Assembly: GCF_013373865.1 (NCBI RefSeq)
Contig: NC_050467.1
Coordinates: 2,914,001 to 2,978,000, forward strand
Direction: 5' to 3'
Length of the DNA: 64,000 nt
Source of the DNA: Monomorium pharaonis
Taxonomy: Eukaryota > Arthropoda > Insecta > Hymenoptera > Formicidae
A program made the translations under genes and the position numbers. Positions 36,141 through 48,400 of the stretch are shown here, piece after piece; position 1 is the first letter of the stretch; the number at the start of each line of letters is the position of its first letter. The notes beneath the pieces were generated by a model. That model had not been told where the DNA came from. It saw only the letters and a program-made list of their open reading frames with translations, and made no database searches.

Positions 36141-38040
36141 CCGTTGCTGATGTAGACGGATGCAAGTAGCGGCCGAGAGTGATTTAGGATCGTGGACGCG
36201 AAACCGGCCGCGTTACGAGACGAACGAGCAAACAGAGGTAGCGCTATTTACGGTCCTGACGGCCGTAAACGGTCCGTTGGTCCCTACTGACACGATGGCG
36301 AAAGAGAGGACGGTGCGTACGGTGAAACTCTGTAGGACCTTGCGGTCGTGTCGTAAATCTAATTCGGAGAGTCGGGTGCACGTCACCGTCCCTCGACATT
36401 TCTCGTTCTCGTAGGACGAGACTGATCGGAAATATAATTCCCGCGAGTACATCACGATGGTGGGTGGTAGTTCCCTGACCGTTTTTACGACGGTATGTAG
36501 ATTTCATTGCTTTGCGTATAATCGTAAAGAGCGGTGAAAGCGCGTTTAACTTCTCACTGTAACGTAAAACGCGAGACCGACTGACTTTTTACCGCGATAA
36601 ATGGATTTCTCCGGGTCTCTGTTGTAAAGCCGTAAAAATCACGCGATAATATCACGATCGGTGCCTCAAATATATTCGTGTGGCGCTGTAGAAATGCACG
36701 CCAACATCCTCCTAATAAAAAAAAAAATAATAATAAAAATAATGTATCTTCGGATTACATATAAACTGTAGACGCCGCGGCGTTTTCTCCCGAAACATTC
36801 ATTAGTGTCTTAATAATGCAAAGTGGAATAACATTCTCGCGTTTATATTTAAAATAGACGCATCACTTGAGAGAATGAAGTTTCTCGCGCAATTCCCGTA
36901 TTTCGCTTTTACGAAATCCTCCTTTCCCGCGAGGTAAATAAAATTCCACCACTGATACAGTACAATTTCCTGAAAGTCTCGGAAAAAAATTTTTATTTTA
37001 ACCGTTTTGACAAAACTTCTTTGATAAAACGTGAATTTGTCATGGTAATGTAGCACTGTAAATCTTATCTTCGCTTAAAACTTAATATCAGTGCGAAAGA
37101 AATATTACAAAGACGTGCCTATATCGATAACATATATGTAAATAGATTTGCGATAAGTTTCATAAAATATTTACCTACTCTCTCGTACGTGAAGGGATAA
37201 GTCCAACGAATATCATTAACGAAAAAAAAAACGTTGCTTGTAGAGATGCTTATCACCATCGAAAAATTAGCCAAGCATCTAACATATTAACATCGCTTAA
37301 AAACCATTTTGATTTCGTGGATATGTTTGTCGTAACGTAAAGTACATCCGGCAAACCTCACGCGTACATCTGATACACGAAGAAAATGCCCGTGAGAGAC
37401 GGTGGTTTCGATTTCGCGGAGGTTCGTATTTTCCACATGCGTCGGCCATTTCGTTGCCTTTCGTTAATTCGGGCTCCCGAGCTAATTACACGCAGATCTC
37501 TCGGATATTACGTACCGCAGGCGGCGGCCGCCACCGCCGCCGTAGACGAGAAGAGCGCCGAAAGTCGGCGCGCCGCTGTTTCGTTAAATTAACGTTTATT
37601 AGCTGCCTTTTAGTCGCACGTAAATTCCATGGTTATCGCTTCCCGCTACTCTAATTCCGCCATGGGAGCGCGAAGACGGAAGAAAACTATTCGGGAATTT
37701 CGAGAGCTTCGGGCGTTGCTCCGTTACCTCCCAGCAGCAATGCGCTTTGTCGTCGTCGTCGTCGGCGTCGCGTGGTTCAAGCAACAAGGCAGTGGTTTCT
37801 TTCTGAGGTACACGATACCTGTACATTCAGAAATATCTCGTCCCTTAAGCCGGACAAAATTTCCATTTTCTTTTTTGAGCCACGGTAAAAACGCCGGGAG
37901 AGTGTTTATCGCAATACGATGTAATTATTTCTCGCTTCGCCGCGAAAATGCGAATTTAACCCTTCCGTACATTCAGAGATTTAGAAAGTTTTCAGAACGT
38001 TATAACAAAACGAAACGCGCCAAATAATTCTTCTACATTA
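36141..38040. other. Mosaic non-coding stretch
   Basis: 36141-36520 and 37380-37800 are CpG-rich and open in several overlapping frames. The 132-codon frame at 37629-38027 includes poly-Val from a GTC repeat. None resembles a known protein. Confidence 0.6.
37749..37770 (+). repeat. (GTC)n trinucleotide repeat, imperfect
   Basis: About seven GTC units, one of them changed to GGC. Confidence 0.85.
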
Positions 38041-38085
38041 ATGCGCGATTGCTAAGTAGCGATATCAAGACTTTTTGTTATTATT

Positions 38086-38252
38086 AGCAATTAAACATAT
38101 AATGTATAATGAAATGAATATAACAATCGTAATAATAATAATAGCAATTCGACATATAATGTATAATAAAATGAATAACAATAGTAATAATAATAATAGC
38201 AATTAAACATATAATGTATACTGAAATAAATAACAATCGTAATAATAATAAT
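38086..38252 (+). repeat. Minisatellite, 55-57 bp unit x3
   Basis: Three adjacent units at 38086-38142, 38143-38197 and 38198-38252 each begin agcaatt and end in (AAT)n. They differ by a few substitutions and a 2-base indel. Each contains acatataatgtata. Unit 3 resembles unit 1 more at its start (ttaaacatat) and unit 2 at its length. Confidence 0.93.
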
Positions 38253-39782
38253 TCTTCGAATCGTCATTTAGCTTATGGAATAAAAGATTACAAACCTTAA
38301 TATTAAACCTCGTTTTTCGTACAATCTAAAATAATAAACGTTTCGTTTTCATTCATAAAAATTTGGCATAATCAGAACTAAATCATTTTATTATCGCTTA
38401 ATGAAGGCCCGCTACTTCGTGATTTTTCTTTGAAAAAATACAGCAGGATTTTCTGGGTCAAGTGCCCCGTGGCCCGACCACATGGGTAATACTAGTAGCA
38501 CGTGGCAATCGGAAGTCCTCCTCTGCACCAATGATCTCTTCCATATGCGTTAGAACCTAAAGAATAACTTAGAAATTAACACTTCCTGGAACGACGTTAG
38601 CTTTCAACGATGTCCTAAGTTACAATCTTGACAATCTGCTGACAAATGATGGTTTCCTATGACGACGAAGCTTCGAACGAATACAACATCTAAGAGCAAA
38701 CATCAGAAATTATTTGCAAATTGGAGAATTTTTATATTGCAAATGAATTCGTCGTAACACTTTACCGAAATATCAGAGCTTTGTATACAAAGAATTTAAT
38801 TACTTAATAACTAAACACTGTCGGAGTCAGTTTCGTAAAATATTCGCGGTCTACGTACTTTGTATATAAATTTCAATTAGCAGATTAAACTTTGCCAGCG
38901 TTGTTGTATGTTTTTAATATTCGAGATCGATTATTTCATGTTTGACGCATCGTGGTAAATATAAAAAAAAAAGTACAAAGCACTGGCCGCGCATATGCAA
39001 TTTTCATTATACTCCAAATATAAATGCGACGTATGGCGAAAATATGAAAAAATTGGCAAATTCAGAAGCACAAAGATTGTTAAGGGTAAACGCATAATCA
39101 TCGAGTTATACGACTGTCCCTATTAAGCAGCCTCTGAAATGATCTACGCTAATCGTTTCGACTGTATGGATGACCGTGTGGCAGCGCCAAAAGCTTCTTT
39201 ATCGGGCAGTCGCGGCGCGGCTTGATGAAATTGACGTGCGTGCAATTGTAGCGAAACGGGCAACCAATTCATTGAGGCCTTTATTAATATACCGCGAGAA
39301 AACGCGCATTCGCCCCTGCGTTTATGAGAGAGCGCAATAGCGCAATTCTGACGGGCTTTCATCGGGCGTCCATCGGGACAATTATGCATGGCATGACGAG
39401 GCTAATTTCACGGACAGAATTGCGAGTCTCGCGTTGCAATGAGCGCGCGTGCGAGGTAATTCTCGGCCGCCGAGCGATAACGAGGGGATTGATTGGTATA
39501 GAGATAACGTGGCGCTCTTCATTTACAGTTTTCATCCGACACCGCTTTGCGCGATAGGAAGGGACGCTCGCAATTTGCACCAAGGATCTATTCAAAAAAG
39601 ATATCAATGTAATTGCATCTTTATGTCGTGCCGCACACGAGCCGCATGCGATTGATATTGGAAATTTCGATCGAGTGTCTCAATGTACTTTTCAGTATGC
39701 GGATATACGTCTACACGCGAAACATAAGTTTTAAGCATAAAAGTAAATTCTATACAATTAAAATAAAGCACAATTAAATTCG

Positions 39783-39881
39783 CCAAGTATATATTTAATG
39801 AATTTAATTTAGGTGTACGTTTGCAAACAATATTTAATACAAAAATACATTTTTTCTCTAATAGAAAAATATATAACTTGG
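39783..39881. repeat. Short inverted repeat pair, ~100 bp apart
   Basis: ccaagtatatattt (39783-39796) is the inverse of aaatatataacttgg (39867-39881) with one inserted base. It could be the ends of a very small MITE. No clear target-site duplication is visible. Confidence 0.4.
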
Positions 39882-39934
39882 AACTAAACTATTCAGAAAA
39901 ATATTCAAACGGAAAAAAATTTTAGTCTTGCTGC

Positions 39935-39984
39935 TCAAAAATGCCTCAATAACTTTTATTGTCAAAAATACCTCAAATAACTTT
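39935..39984 (+). repeat. Tandem duplication, ~27-bp unit x2
   Basis: tcaaaaatgcctcaataact and tcaaaaatacctcaaataac start adjacent copies at 39935 and 39962, differing by one substitution and a one-base indel. Confidence 0.85.
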
Positions 39985-40140
39985 CACCGGAGGCACTAAA
40001 TTTATTTCGCAGCGTAGAACTTTCAGAAAGTATAATTACCCACTCCATTCGACATACGTGGCGTTTAAGATTTAAGTTACACACCCTCGTATTCAACAAT
40101 TACTACAAAATGCGCAGACGCTTATGCAGCATAGAATTCG

Positions 40141-41700
40141 TAATTCGCGTTATGATCTACATACTGCAGAGGGAATGCGCGAGTGCAGTCGCTCGTACGT
40201 ATGCGTGCATGTAAGTAGGACGCGCCTAACCGCTAATGCACGTTAGTGGAGTCATCAGAGCTGCATTTAACTCCGCGATGCGCTCTCGCGGCTGAATTTG
40301 TCCTCGAGAACCCGGCCAACTTCCTGCGGGATGATCGTCGCTTTTACGACAACCACATGTTACCGAGGAAGTCGTTCCCTTTCCCCGTGTACGTAAGGAG
40401 AACGGCGAAACGTACGCGGCGCGCTTGAGACGCTTCCTGGAGCGTGGGGTCTCTCGTCTGAGACTTCAGCCACCTGTCCCGAGGTCCCCGGGGAACGGTA
40501 TAGCTAGGTACGTATAGCGCGGTAGCTGGATTCTGAAACTCGAGAAAATCTCCTCGCGCACTCCCCCTTATCCGCGCGCCCACCGCCAGCACCGTAGAGC
40601 GGCAGGAATTCTGTTACAAGACGCGCCACGTGGCACGGGCATGTTGCCCAGACCGATTTCCACCGTCTCGTCGCGTTCCCGAGCGAGGAACGTGCGCGTC
40701 CGCGGAGCGGAAGGAAAACCCCAGGATTTCCAAACCAATCGGGAAGTATTGCGGAATCGATAACGGCACTGGCCGATTCACCCGACCCCTGGCTCTTTCA
40801 ATTTCCTACGAACTACGATACGATCGATCTTGCAACGGCATTATCGTTTCCAAAATCGATTTACATCTTCTGCGACTCGGGGTCTCTTGACGAAAAATAG
40901 GATCTGCCAGGGATTCCCCGGTGTTGTTGGCACGTAAGCGACACGATCGATCTTACCGACTCCTCCGTTTCTTCGCGGTCACTTTCGAGCGGGCGTCCCG
41001 ATGGCTCGACATAATTCACGAAAATCGCCGGGATCGTTCTCCCGTTCCGGGAGATCATCGACGGCGTCCCGATGGCGATTGTGCTCGCGGTATTACACAC
41101 AAATAGCGCCCGATAAATCATCCAGGGAAGGGAAGCCGAGTGGGCCGAGTCGAGGCGCGCTCGCGTTCATTGTGGCGATTCCGCGGCTTTGTTCGAATTC
41201 TTCTTCTGGTCCGGCATCTGCAGGATACGCGGGCTCCTCCCGACGACGATACGCGCGACACGCGCGCTGAAGAGGGCGTAGCTCTGCGGCGTTCCCTTGC
41301 GCCCTCGTCCTTTCGTCCCTTCATTTTTCCAAAACGTTTCTCCCTCCTCGCCGCGGTTCCCCCCCGCTCGCTCCTACGAGCCTCTCTTGCGGACGCGAAT
41401 TATTGCTAAGTAACGACACGGAGCGGCGGCGACAGAGAATCCCGGACCTTTTTATTAGACCCTCGGATTATAATGTCTCTGTCATCCCTCGGGATAATTT
41501 ATCGAGACAGGGGGGCGAGGCCGTGCCGCGTGAATTTATCGACGGGTGTTCTTGCGTTCCCGTACGGTACGATGGCGGTGCGCCGCGAAGTATCAGCGGG
41601 ACACGTGTTAAATCGATTATTGGTAACCGTAAAAGCGAGGGTGCGATCAAAAAGCCTGCAATCTCCGATCTCTCAAAAATGTAACAATTATTGAACATCC
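40141..41700. other. CpG-rich block
   Basis: Strongly CpG-rich throughout 40190-41690, with many short overlapping frames on both strands. This is the longest continuous GC-rich stretch in the window. Peptides are Arg/Ser/Ala-rich and match no family I know. A regulatory or promoter role is possible but nothing specific is visible. Confidence 0.5.
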
Positions 41701-43760
41701 TAAATTATTATTAGACACGCCGCTTTACAATTTTAAGAAATCTCTTATCCTTAAAAAAATGTTAACTTGTCAAATATATATTTCAAGCGCATTAATTTCC
41801 ACACCTCTTAATTCCTCGTTATTAATTTAGTTGTTTTGATTGTATAAAAGTAGTAAGATTTTTTTTTTTTAGAAATGAAATGTTTTTAAAATTGTAAATG
41901 ATTTGAAATTGTAAAGCGACGTGCACAGTAATACAATTTGAACATAATTTATATACTAATTTAGTTGTTTATCAGGATTATGTCAGTTTATTATCAGGAT
42001 TATGCTCTGTGTTATAAACAACGTATCGCAGAGAATTAAGTCGAAAGGAACGTGAAATACCTTGCTTCTGGAAAATTAAAGTCGCAAGTATAAACCGTCA
42101 TTCTATTACAAATAGCAATTACTGTGTAAACAATAATCCGATTTAACGTAGCTTTCAGTTTCTCTAGCCGCGAGGATCCAGCAGATAAGATAACAAAGAA
42201 GGTAATTGACTAGGGGCTGTGCGTTGCTAATGAGCCTAAAGTCGATTGCTCCTTTTACCGAGCATGATCGTTGTGTGTCGCCCCGGGCGAGCGGCGCGCG
42301 TCGCGTCAAGTTAACGACATGGTAAAGACGATTAACGTAGAATCCATTAGACGCGCGATTTGCTTTGCGAAGGATTTAAAGGGAATTGCTTTCGATCGTT
42401 GAACTCGTTGTCTCGACAAACTTCGAACTTCTAATCGAGTTTTTACCCAACGAGGTGCTCCCTTGCGACGTAAACGGCGTTTCATGAAAATGAATGGCTG
42501 TTCTCGCATAGACACAAATACATTACTTTAAATCCAATTAAATCTGCGATTATTCGACATTATCAACATTTATAATATTCGTATTCGTGTTCATAAAAAA
42601 ATTTAAAAAGACGCATTTGTATCTCAAATTTTCTATCTTCCTCCAACACAAAAATCCTTTAATTAAAGATACACTCTAATTATGTTAAATAAAAACATGT
42701 ATAAATCCATGAAAAGTTTAAAGCTTTCATGAATGATAAATTTGTGCCCAACCCCTTCTGAAAAACCATTCGAAAAATAGAATGTTTCGGTGGCAGCAAG
42801 CTTGCTCTCGTTCTTTCTTCGAGATGTTTATTTATCCACGCCCGAATTGACCACCGACAGCTCGGCGGAACCTTACAAATCGATCTCTCCACATGCTTTT
42901 ACTCCACCCCCAAGCCTCGCGAAAACAAAACGGGCCGCATCCTTCTTCGTTCTGCATTGGCGCGATTGAATAGAATTTACGAGAGTACGATCACTTCGCT
43001 GTACATCGCAAACAGTGATCTTAGAGATCGTGAAAGTTTCCGCGGTGGTACATTAGAAAGATTGCTCTATATTTATTATTGATCCGCCATACTTTAGAAA
43101 GGCGAGGCAAATAACGGCGATAAAATCGAACAGCGTTTCTCTCTATTCAGGACGATATGTGCAGTGGTTACGCGAAATCTCAAAATAATAATCAATAATT
43201 CAAGCAGAGCTATCAATTCAAAAAGCGTGTAAATGAGAAAATAATGTTTCTTCAATTTCATACACGTAATTTGAATATGTTAAACATAATTGTAATTTAA
43301 CGTCGTAAAATTTATGTAAAGAAAATTTTATAGTAAAAATTACTATGGTAAATAGCAAGCACGGACCGAAAAAGAAATTATGAAAATTTTTACTATGTTT
43401 TTCATCAAATCATCATAGTATTTACACTACTTATAATTCTCAGAAATTTTTTTTTTTTAATATATGGTTACATAGTAATTTTTATTATAAAAGTTTTCTC
43501 CGTGTACATATTCGAATTTAAATACAAAACAACTCATTCTTGTTCTCGTTTTACAAACAATACGATGGGAAACAATTTCTCAGAATCGCGTTACAAGTCG
43601 TCCGAAAAACGAAGGTTCTGAGAAACTTGCTGATCGCCGGCACGCGACGCTCGTATTTACATCATTATGTATTTCCCCAGGTCCAGCGGGGAGTCCCCGG
43701 GGCAGGGACGACGGGAGTGAGATTATCCGCGATAATCCTCGGGGCTCGAACAGCTGCGTG
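41701..43760. other. AT-rich non-coding stretch
   Basis: AT-rich, with a small duplicated word (ttatcaggattatg at 41969 and 41991) and one foldback unit at 43.3 kb. No gene is recognised. Confidence 0.6.
43313..43510. repeat. Foldback unit with ~35-bp terminal inverted repeats, candidate MITE
   Basis: The left end at 43321-43347 (gaaaattttatagtaaaaat…ctatg) is the near-exact inverse of 43471-43498 (catagtaatttttattataa…ttttc). The symmetry extends to tatgta (43313) and tacata (43505). The unit is about 198 bp and AT-rich, with internal copies of the same ctatg words and no coding. The right edge word ctccgtgtacatatt recurs at 1829-1843 with one change, suggesting a dispersed family. Confidence 0.72.
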
Positions 43761-44405
43761 CTAAATCCCGAGCGCGTATCTCCCGATATTTCCGACGAGA
43801 GAGGAGAGACCGGGCTGACGTTTGTCTCTCGCGCGGGAGCGCGTTCCTAAGAGTCCCTAATGAGGCTGTGGCACGTCAGCCTGCTTAGAGACGCAGGTAT
43901 CTGCAAGAAAGACGGAGGATCGACGGCCCAAGTGCGGCTGGCATGCGAACTATGTCAACGAAGTCCTTCACCGACGGCGATGCAGCCTGCATTGTCTGCG
44001 TAGATAAAATCCCCCACTCCTCTCTTGTGCGAGCGTCGTGAAAGTACGCCAAAATTTACTCGTGAAACGTGTCGAAGTACATCGACAAGATAGGAAGTAA
44101 TGAAAATAAAATATATAAAAGATAACTCATGGCATTTGGACTAAATGGAAGTAAGGGATAATCGGGGATCAACACCGCGATATTTTCCACGAATCGACAT
44201 TTCCTCATGGAAATGTTTAGAAGGATGATAATTAACACTCGGTATCCGTCTCGTAAAATTATTAACAATTAGATTAATTTTATCGCAGGTTCGTGTGCAA
44301 AAAGCTTAGGCAAAGGAGCTTAGAGTTTCGTGGCGATAGTTCATCCGCAGCTTCAATCAAATTCGCTTTAATTATACGTTGCGTTTATCCACGTTATATT
44401 CTCAG

Positions 44406-44425
44406 ATTATTATTATTATTATTAT
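44406..44425. repeat. (ATT)n trinucleotide repeat
   Basis: Six ATT units plus a partial unit. Confidence 0.9.
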
Positions 44426-44562
44426 ATTTGCGTATGAGGGATTCTCAACAGCTTACGACTCGTGTATAATCCGTTACAGTCCAGCTACTTTACTGCAGTA
44501 TTACGCAGAGAAATTAAACGCAGGCGGTATGTTTCACGCACACCTGCGTTCCAGAGTATTAA

Positions 44563-44583
44563 CCCCCCACCCCCCCCCCCCCC
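44563..44583. repeat. Poly-C run
   Basis: Six C, one A, then about fourteen C. It is one of several C/G homopolymer runs in the window (others near 5296, 6542, 18893, 33597, 35069 and 46807). Confidence 0.9.
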
Positions 44584-45328
44584 GTACCACTGTCTGTTTC
44601 TGTCCTGTATAAACTAACGTTCTGTACATCCCCGTAGCGATTTTCAACGCCGAAGTATAAGCAAGATAAATGCCATAACGACGTGTATTAAACAATACTT
44701 AAGCAGAATGACTGCTACGGGGCTTACCGCTAAAGCATAAATCTTGGTTTAAAGAACATAAATCAAGATATCCTACTTTTCGGAAAAGATAGATAATTGT
44801 GACAAATCAGGATTACATGTTAAATTAAACTTAATAATGAGAATGTTATTTAGCGTATCAATATTAATAGCATAATAAATATTTTTTTACCGTAAAAAAA
44901 AAGATGTGATAAATATCCGCGCTTTATACACTCGATCGATTTAAATGTTACTACATTATGAATTTCCGATTAAAGAGATCGATTATCAAACTGCCCTTTG
45001 GGGATATAACGGATCTTTTGCCTCTGGATGCACCTGGGCGCATTCAGGACGACGAGGGATCGAACGATCCATTCCGAATTGGTTGAGGCGAACTTTCGAA
45101 TGTTATCACGCCGAACTTCGCCTACGCTTCCGCCATATTCCGCAAAAATGATAGAGGGAGCAGCTTATAATTCCTCGTAGAAGCTGCCGCGGCAAATTGG
45201 GACAACAAGGAGACGAAAGTTGCCAGCGACTTAACCGACGAACCTGACTCGCCGGCTCGACGGAGGCTAACGACGCGCCATGCATTTTCCTAGCGCATTT
45301 ACCGCAGAACACGGCGAGGGACGAAGTC

Positions 45329-45351
45329 GGGGAGGGGGGAGGGGAAGGGGG
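45329..45351 (+). other. Strong G-quadruplex-type motif
   Basis: G runs of 4, 6, 4 and 5 bases have loops of only 1, 1 and 2 A residues. This is the tightest G4 pattern in the window. Confidence 0.8.
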
Positions 45352-45801
45352 AAAGACGGCTCCCGATTCGCTCGGTGGTAAACAGGGAACCAAGGGGTAG
45401 GAGAGCCGCAAAGTTTCGGTCGGTCGACGCTGGTTGCAACGAGGTCAGATATTAAAACGACTTCCAGCCGCCCCTCTCTCCGCGCGCACCGTCGGGATCA
45501 TCGCCCTTCTTCCGAGATACGTGTGTATACGAAATCGACGGAGAAACGCGGACTATGCGGGGATTATGAAGTCCAGACGGCTGAATCGCAATTCCTGTTT
45601 TTCAGAAAACATTTCCCTCTTCCTCTCTCTTTCGCTCTTTCTTTCTCCGTCTCGTCCTTCCCGCCTTTAGCCGCGTGCTTCCTTTCCTCAACTCCGGAAC
45701 ATCCAATTTCTTGAGGAAGTTTACGGGGTAGCGAGCGTGGGAAAATTGCCGTTATATATTAAAGACGTCCTCAGAATGGTAAACAGAACGACTTCCTGCG
45801 A

Positions 45802-45827
45802 GGGAGAGGGGAGGGGGCGGACGAGGG
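45802..45827 (+). other. G-quadruplex-type motif
   Basis: G runs of 3, 4, 5 and 3 bases have loops of 3, 1 and 7 bases, about 450 bases after the stronger motif and on the same strand. Confidence 0.6.
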
Positions 45828-46150
45828 CGAAAGATTATGCGACAGTCTCCTAGCCGGGAGAGGATTATCAGACATGTCTCTCTTACCCACGGTACCTTAT
45901 TGCTAGTGCCTCCTTTGAGAACGCGTCGGCGTTATTCGGGATGAGTCGCTCTCCCTGCAGAGACCGCCTAATTTTCCGAACCCCTTTTGCGCCCCGCCAC
46001 GGGTATTTTCCCTCTGGTGTGGTGGGTATTTTCGCTGCCGGTTGCGTCTATTCGAGCTGGCAAACTTTCCGGCGGAGAGGATGACACGGAGTTACGTATG
46101 AAAGGATATCTAGTTGGTATTGTTGACGTTTCAAACGATACTTCCGAAAA

Positions 46151-48400
46151 CGCGTAAACGATCGAGACACTACGACTGATATGTATAGGATATATTCGGT
46201 CCTTTCATCTATGCACTCGTTAATCTCCTATCGGTTCTTTAATGAAAATTTAATCACACGTGAAATTTCGGTCGACGACGTTTCGAAATGTCAAAGGGCA
46301 ACAACTCTAATAAATACTGCAATCGGTCTGATCTCCGATATTTCGAATGGTACACGGTTCCCAAGATAAAACGAATAAATAATTCCATGTACAAATCTGG
46401 AGAAGAGCGCCGAGTATCGATTACTTCTGACAAACAATTTCCGTAGGTATAATTAGCAGTTATATCCATAACGAACAAACGCCACCGCGAAATGCCGCTG
46501 GAAACGTTTTATTCTCGAACACGATGTTTCATGCAGATCAAAGAGCTTCCCGAGGATAACTTTATCGCTCCAGATTCACCAGAATACATTCTCAGCATTT
46601 CTTTCGCGTGGATAGCCACGTTGCAATAAATTGTGCCGACGAAGAACACGTCGAAGGCGCAGCGCGTTTTGCACGTAAGACTGCAGGCTAAAGGTGTTTG
46701 TAGCTTTTCAGGAAACCGCCTGTACGGTACTCGAGCACGGTAAATACTCCGCGAAAGACGTTAATGAGTGTTTTCGCGTTTTCGCCCGGCTGGCGAAGAG
46801 AGCGGCGAGGCCCGTGCCGCCCCCCCCCCCCTCCCTCAACCCCGTCACCACTGCACGGAGCTTGTTTTTCGGCGGATTTCTTCGTCGGCGGGAAGCGCTA
46901 TTAACTTCGTCGCTAGGCACGCAAACCCATTTTCCATTCGACGTTGATCGATCGCCGGTGAATTTCGCGGAGCTTCGCGGTAGCGCGCTCTCGCGAAGCC
47001 GAATTTATCGATGTGAGTAGGCGAGAAACGAACCCGATGAACGATTCGTAAGGAGGTTTCTTTTTTTTTCTCGTGCGAATTGCCTGTTCGTTTCATCACG
47101 AGCGCTCGATAAGGCGATCGACGATGTAAATATTGTAAATGGTTATCAAATCGACGCTATCAACGAATACGTTATGCGTCATACATAATACATTTAAGAA
47201 TTAAAAATCTCATCCAAAGAGAAAAGTGTGTTTGAAAATGTTGAATCAATAACTGCTACTACGCTTTCTTTAAAAACTCTTTTCGAATGAAGATTAACTT
47301 TTATCATATTCGAATTATAATAACGCACGATAACAGATATAAATTTTTTTTTATGCAGATGATATCTCTTGATAATTCCCGCGAATAGGATGCAACATTC
47401 TCTCTACACACAATTTCGCGGTTGATTCGAGTAGTTCGAGACCACTAGATTCCATGTTCGTTCGACACACCGGAGATCACTGCTGCTTTCATCGCAGAAT
47501 GTAGGGTAAGCAGGATGAAAACCACATTCAGCGCGCTGAACGGGCGGATGTGAATGCAAACCTTATGACACTAATGCCTCTTGCTTCGCGTTTTCCGTCG
47601 CTCGGAATTGGAGCGAGCCTTTTAATTCTGTTTCCATGGTGGTAATCCCTGTCCGCGAGGTACGTCTTTGAGCATCACGAGCACGTATGTCGGATCAAAA
47701 TATTAGCTGCATCCAATACAGCAGAGAGACAGAGCCCGAGGCGGACATTCACGTTCATAATGTCGAAGTTGGGCTGCCGTGCTGGGTGTACGCACGTACA
47801 GTGTACACGTGGAAAAGCGGCGATGCTCGGGGCATTTATGTCACGATGATGATGAGGGTCGCGAGAGCTGCGAGAATCCCGAAGGAAGCTGCGGAGGACG
47901 ACGTCAGTCGTATAAAAGTATACGGGGAGGAGGGTGTCGCCTCCCCCTATACTTTTATAAATGGAGACGAGCAAATGGAGAAAGTCAAGAATCATCCTCG
48001 TCATGGATTCGTCGCTTCTCCGAAATCCGTCTAACGAAGAGTCCTTCCACGAGCTCGTCTAATAAGAGTCTCATTTGCATGCTAAGATGAAACTGATTGA
48101 GATCCCGATCAGACGAATTTGTGCTCACATATGCCGGCGACTTTGTTTTTGACTAAATTAGAAATTTAAATCAAATAAAACCGAATGTTTTTTTTTTTAC
48201 ATTGTTATAGCTATTATGTAAACTGTGAGTTATTATATAGCAGTTATATCTTCGCCATTTACTAATAAAATAAATGTTATAAAACAACCAAATCATATTT
48301 TTCTTTCCTATCCTAACGATCGATAGAACTGATCCAAACTACTTGAACAATGAATCACGTCGATACCAGTAAATCTAACAGACAGAATCAATTGAGCAAC
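46151..48400. other. Mosaic non-coding stretch
   Basis: CpG-rich at 46690-47020 with a poly-C run near 46807. An ATG-initiated frame of 115 codons at 47687-48034 contains the strong stem-loop and has no recognisable domain. The end is AT-rich. Confidence 0.55.
47911..47959. repeat. Stem-loop, 20-bp stem with one mismatch
   Basis: The left arm (47911-47930, tataaaagtatacggggagg) and right arm (47940-47959) are reverse complements with a single C/C mismatch, around the 9-base loop agggtgtcg. The lower half is AT and the upper half GC. The stem is short for a typical animal pre-miRNA. It could be an RNA processing signal, a tiny inverted duplication or a binding site. Confidence 0.88.

Larger units (their letters stand above)
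38041..40140. other. AT-rich non-coding stretch
   Basis: Largely AT-rich, with a minisatellite at its start, CpG-containing DNA at 39170-39560 and two small repeats near 39.8-40.0 kb. No gene is recognised. Confidence 0.6.
43761..46150. other. Mosaic non-coding stretch with G/C runs
   Basis: Contains a TTA microsatellite, a long poly-C run (about 44563-44583) and two G-quadruplex-type motifs. 45000-46080 is CpG-rich. Frames are short and low-complexity. Confidence 0.6.

Noticed and set aside
37243..37282. agatgctt/aagcatct inverted pair
   Set aside because: Only 8 bp with a long loop in AT-rich DNA, within chance expectation.
38086..38252. Regular direct repeats that might suggest a CRISPR array
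   Set aside because: The units are contiguous without unique spacers, AT-rich, and in apparently eukaryotic DNA. It is a minisatellite.
47911..47959. Rho-independent terminator reading of the stem-loop
   Set aside because: The DNA is not bacterial in character, no U-run follows on the plus strand, and there is no upstream gene.
47687..48034. ATG frame of 115 codons
   Set aside because: No family resemblance, and a second plus frame is open across most of it. The stem-loop inside is better treated as a structural feature.
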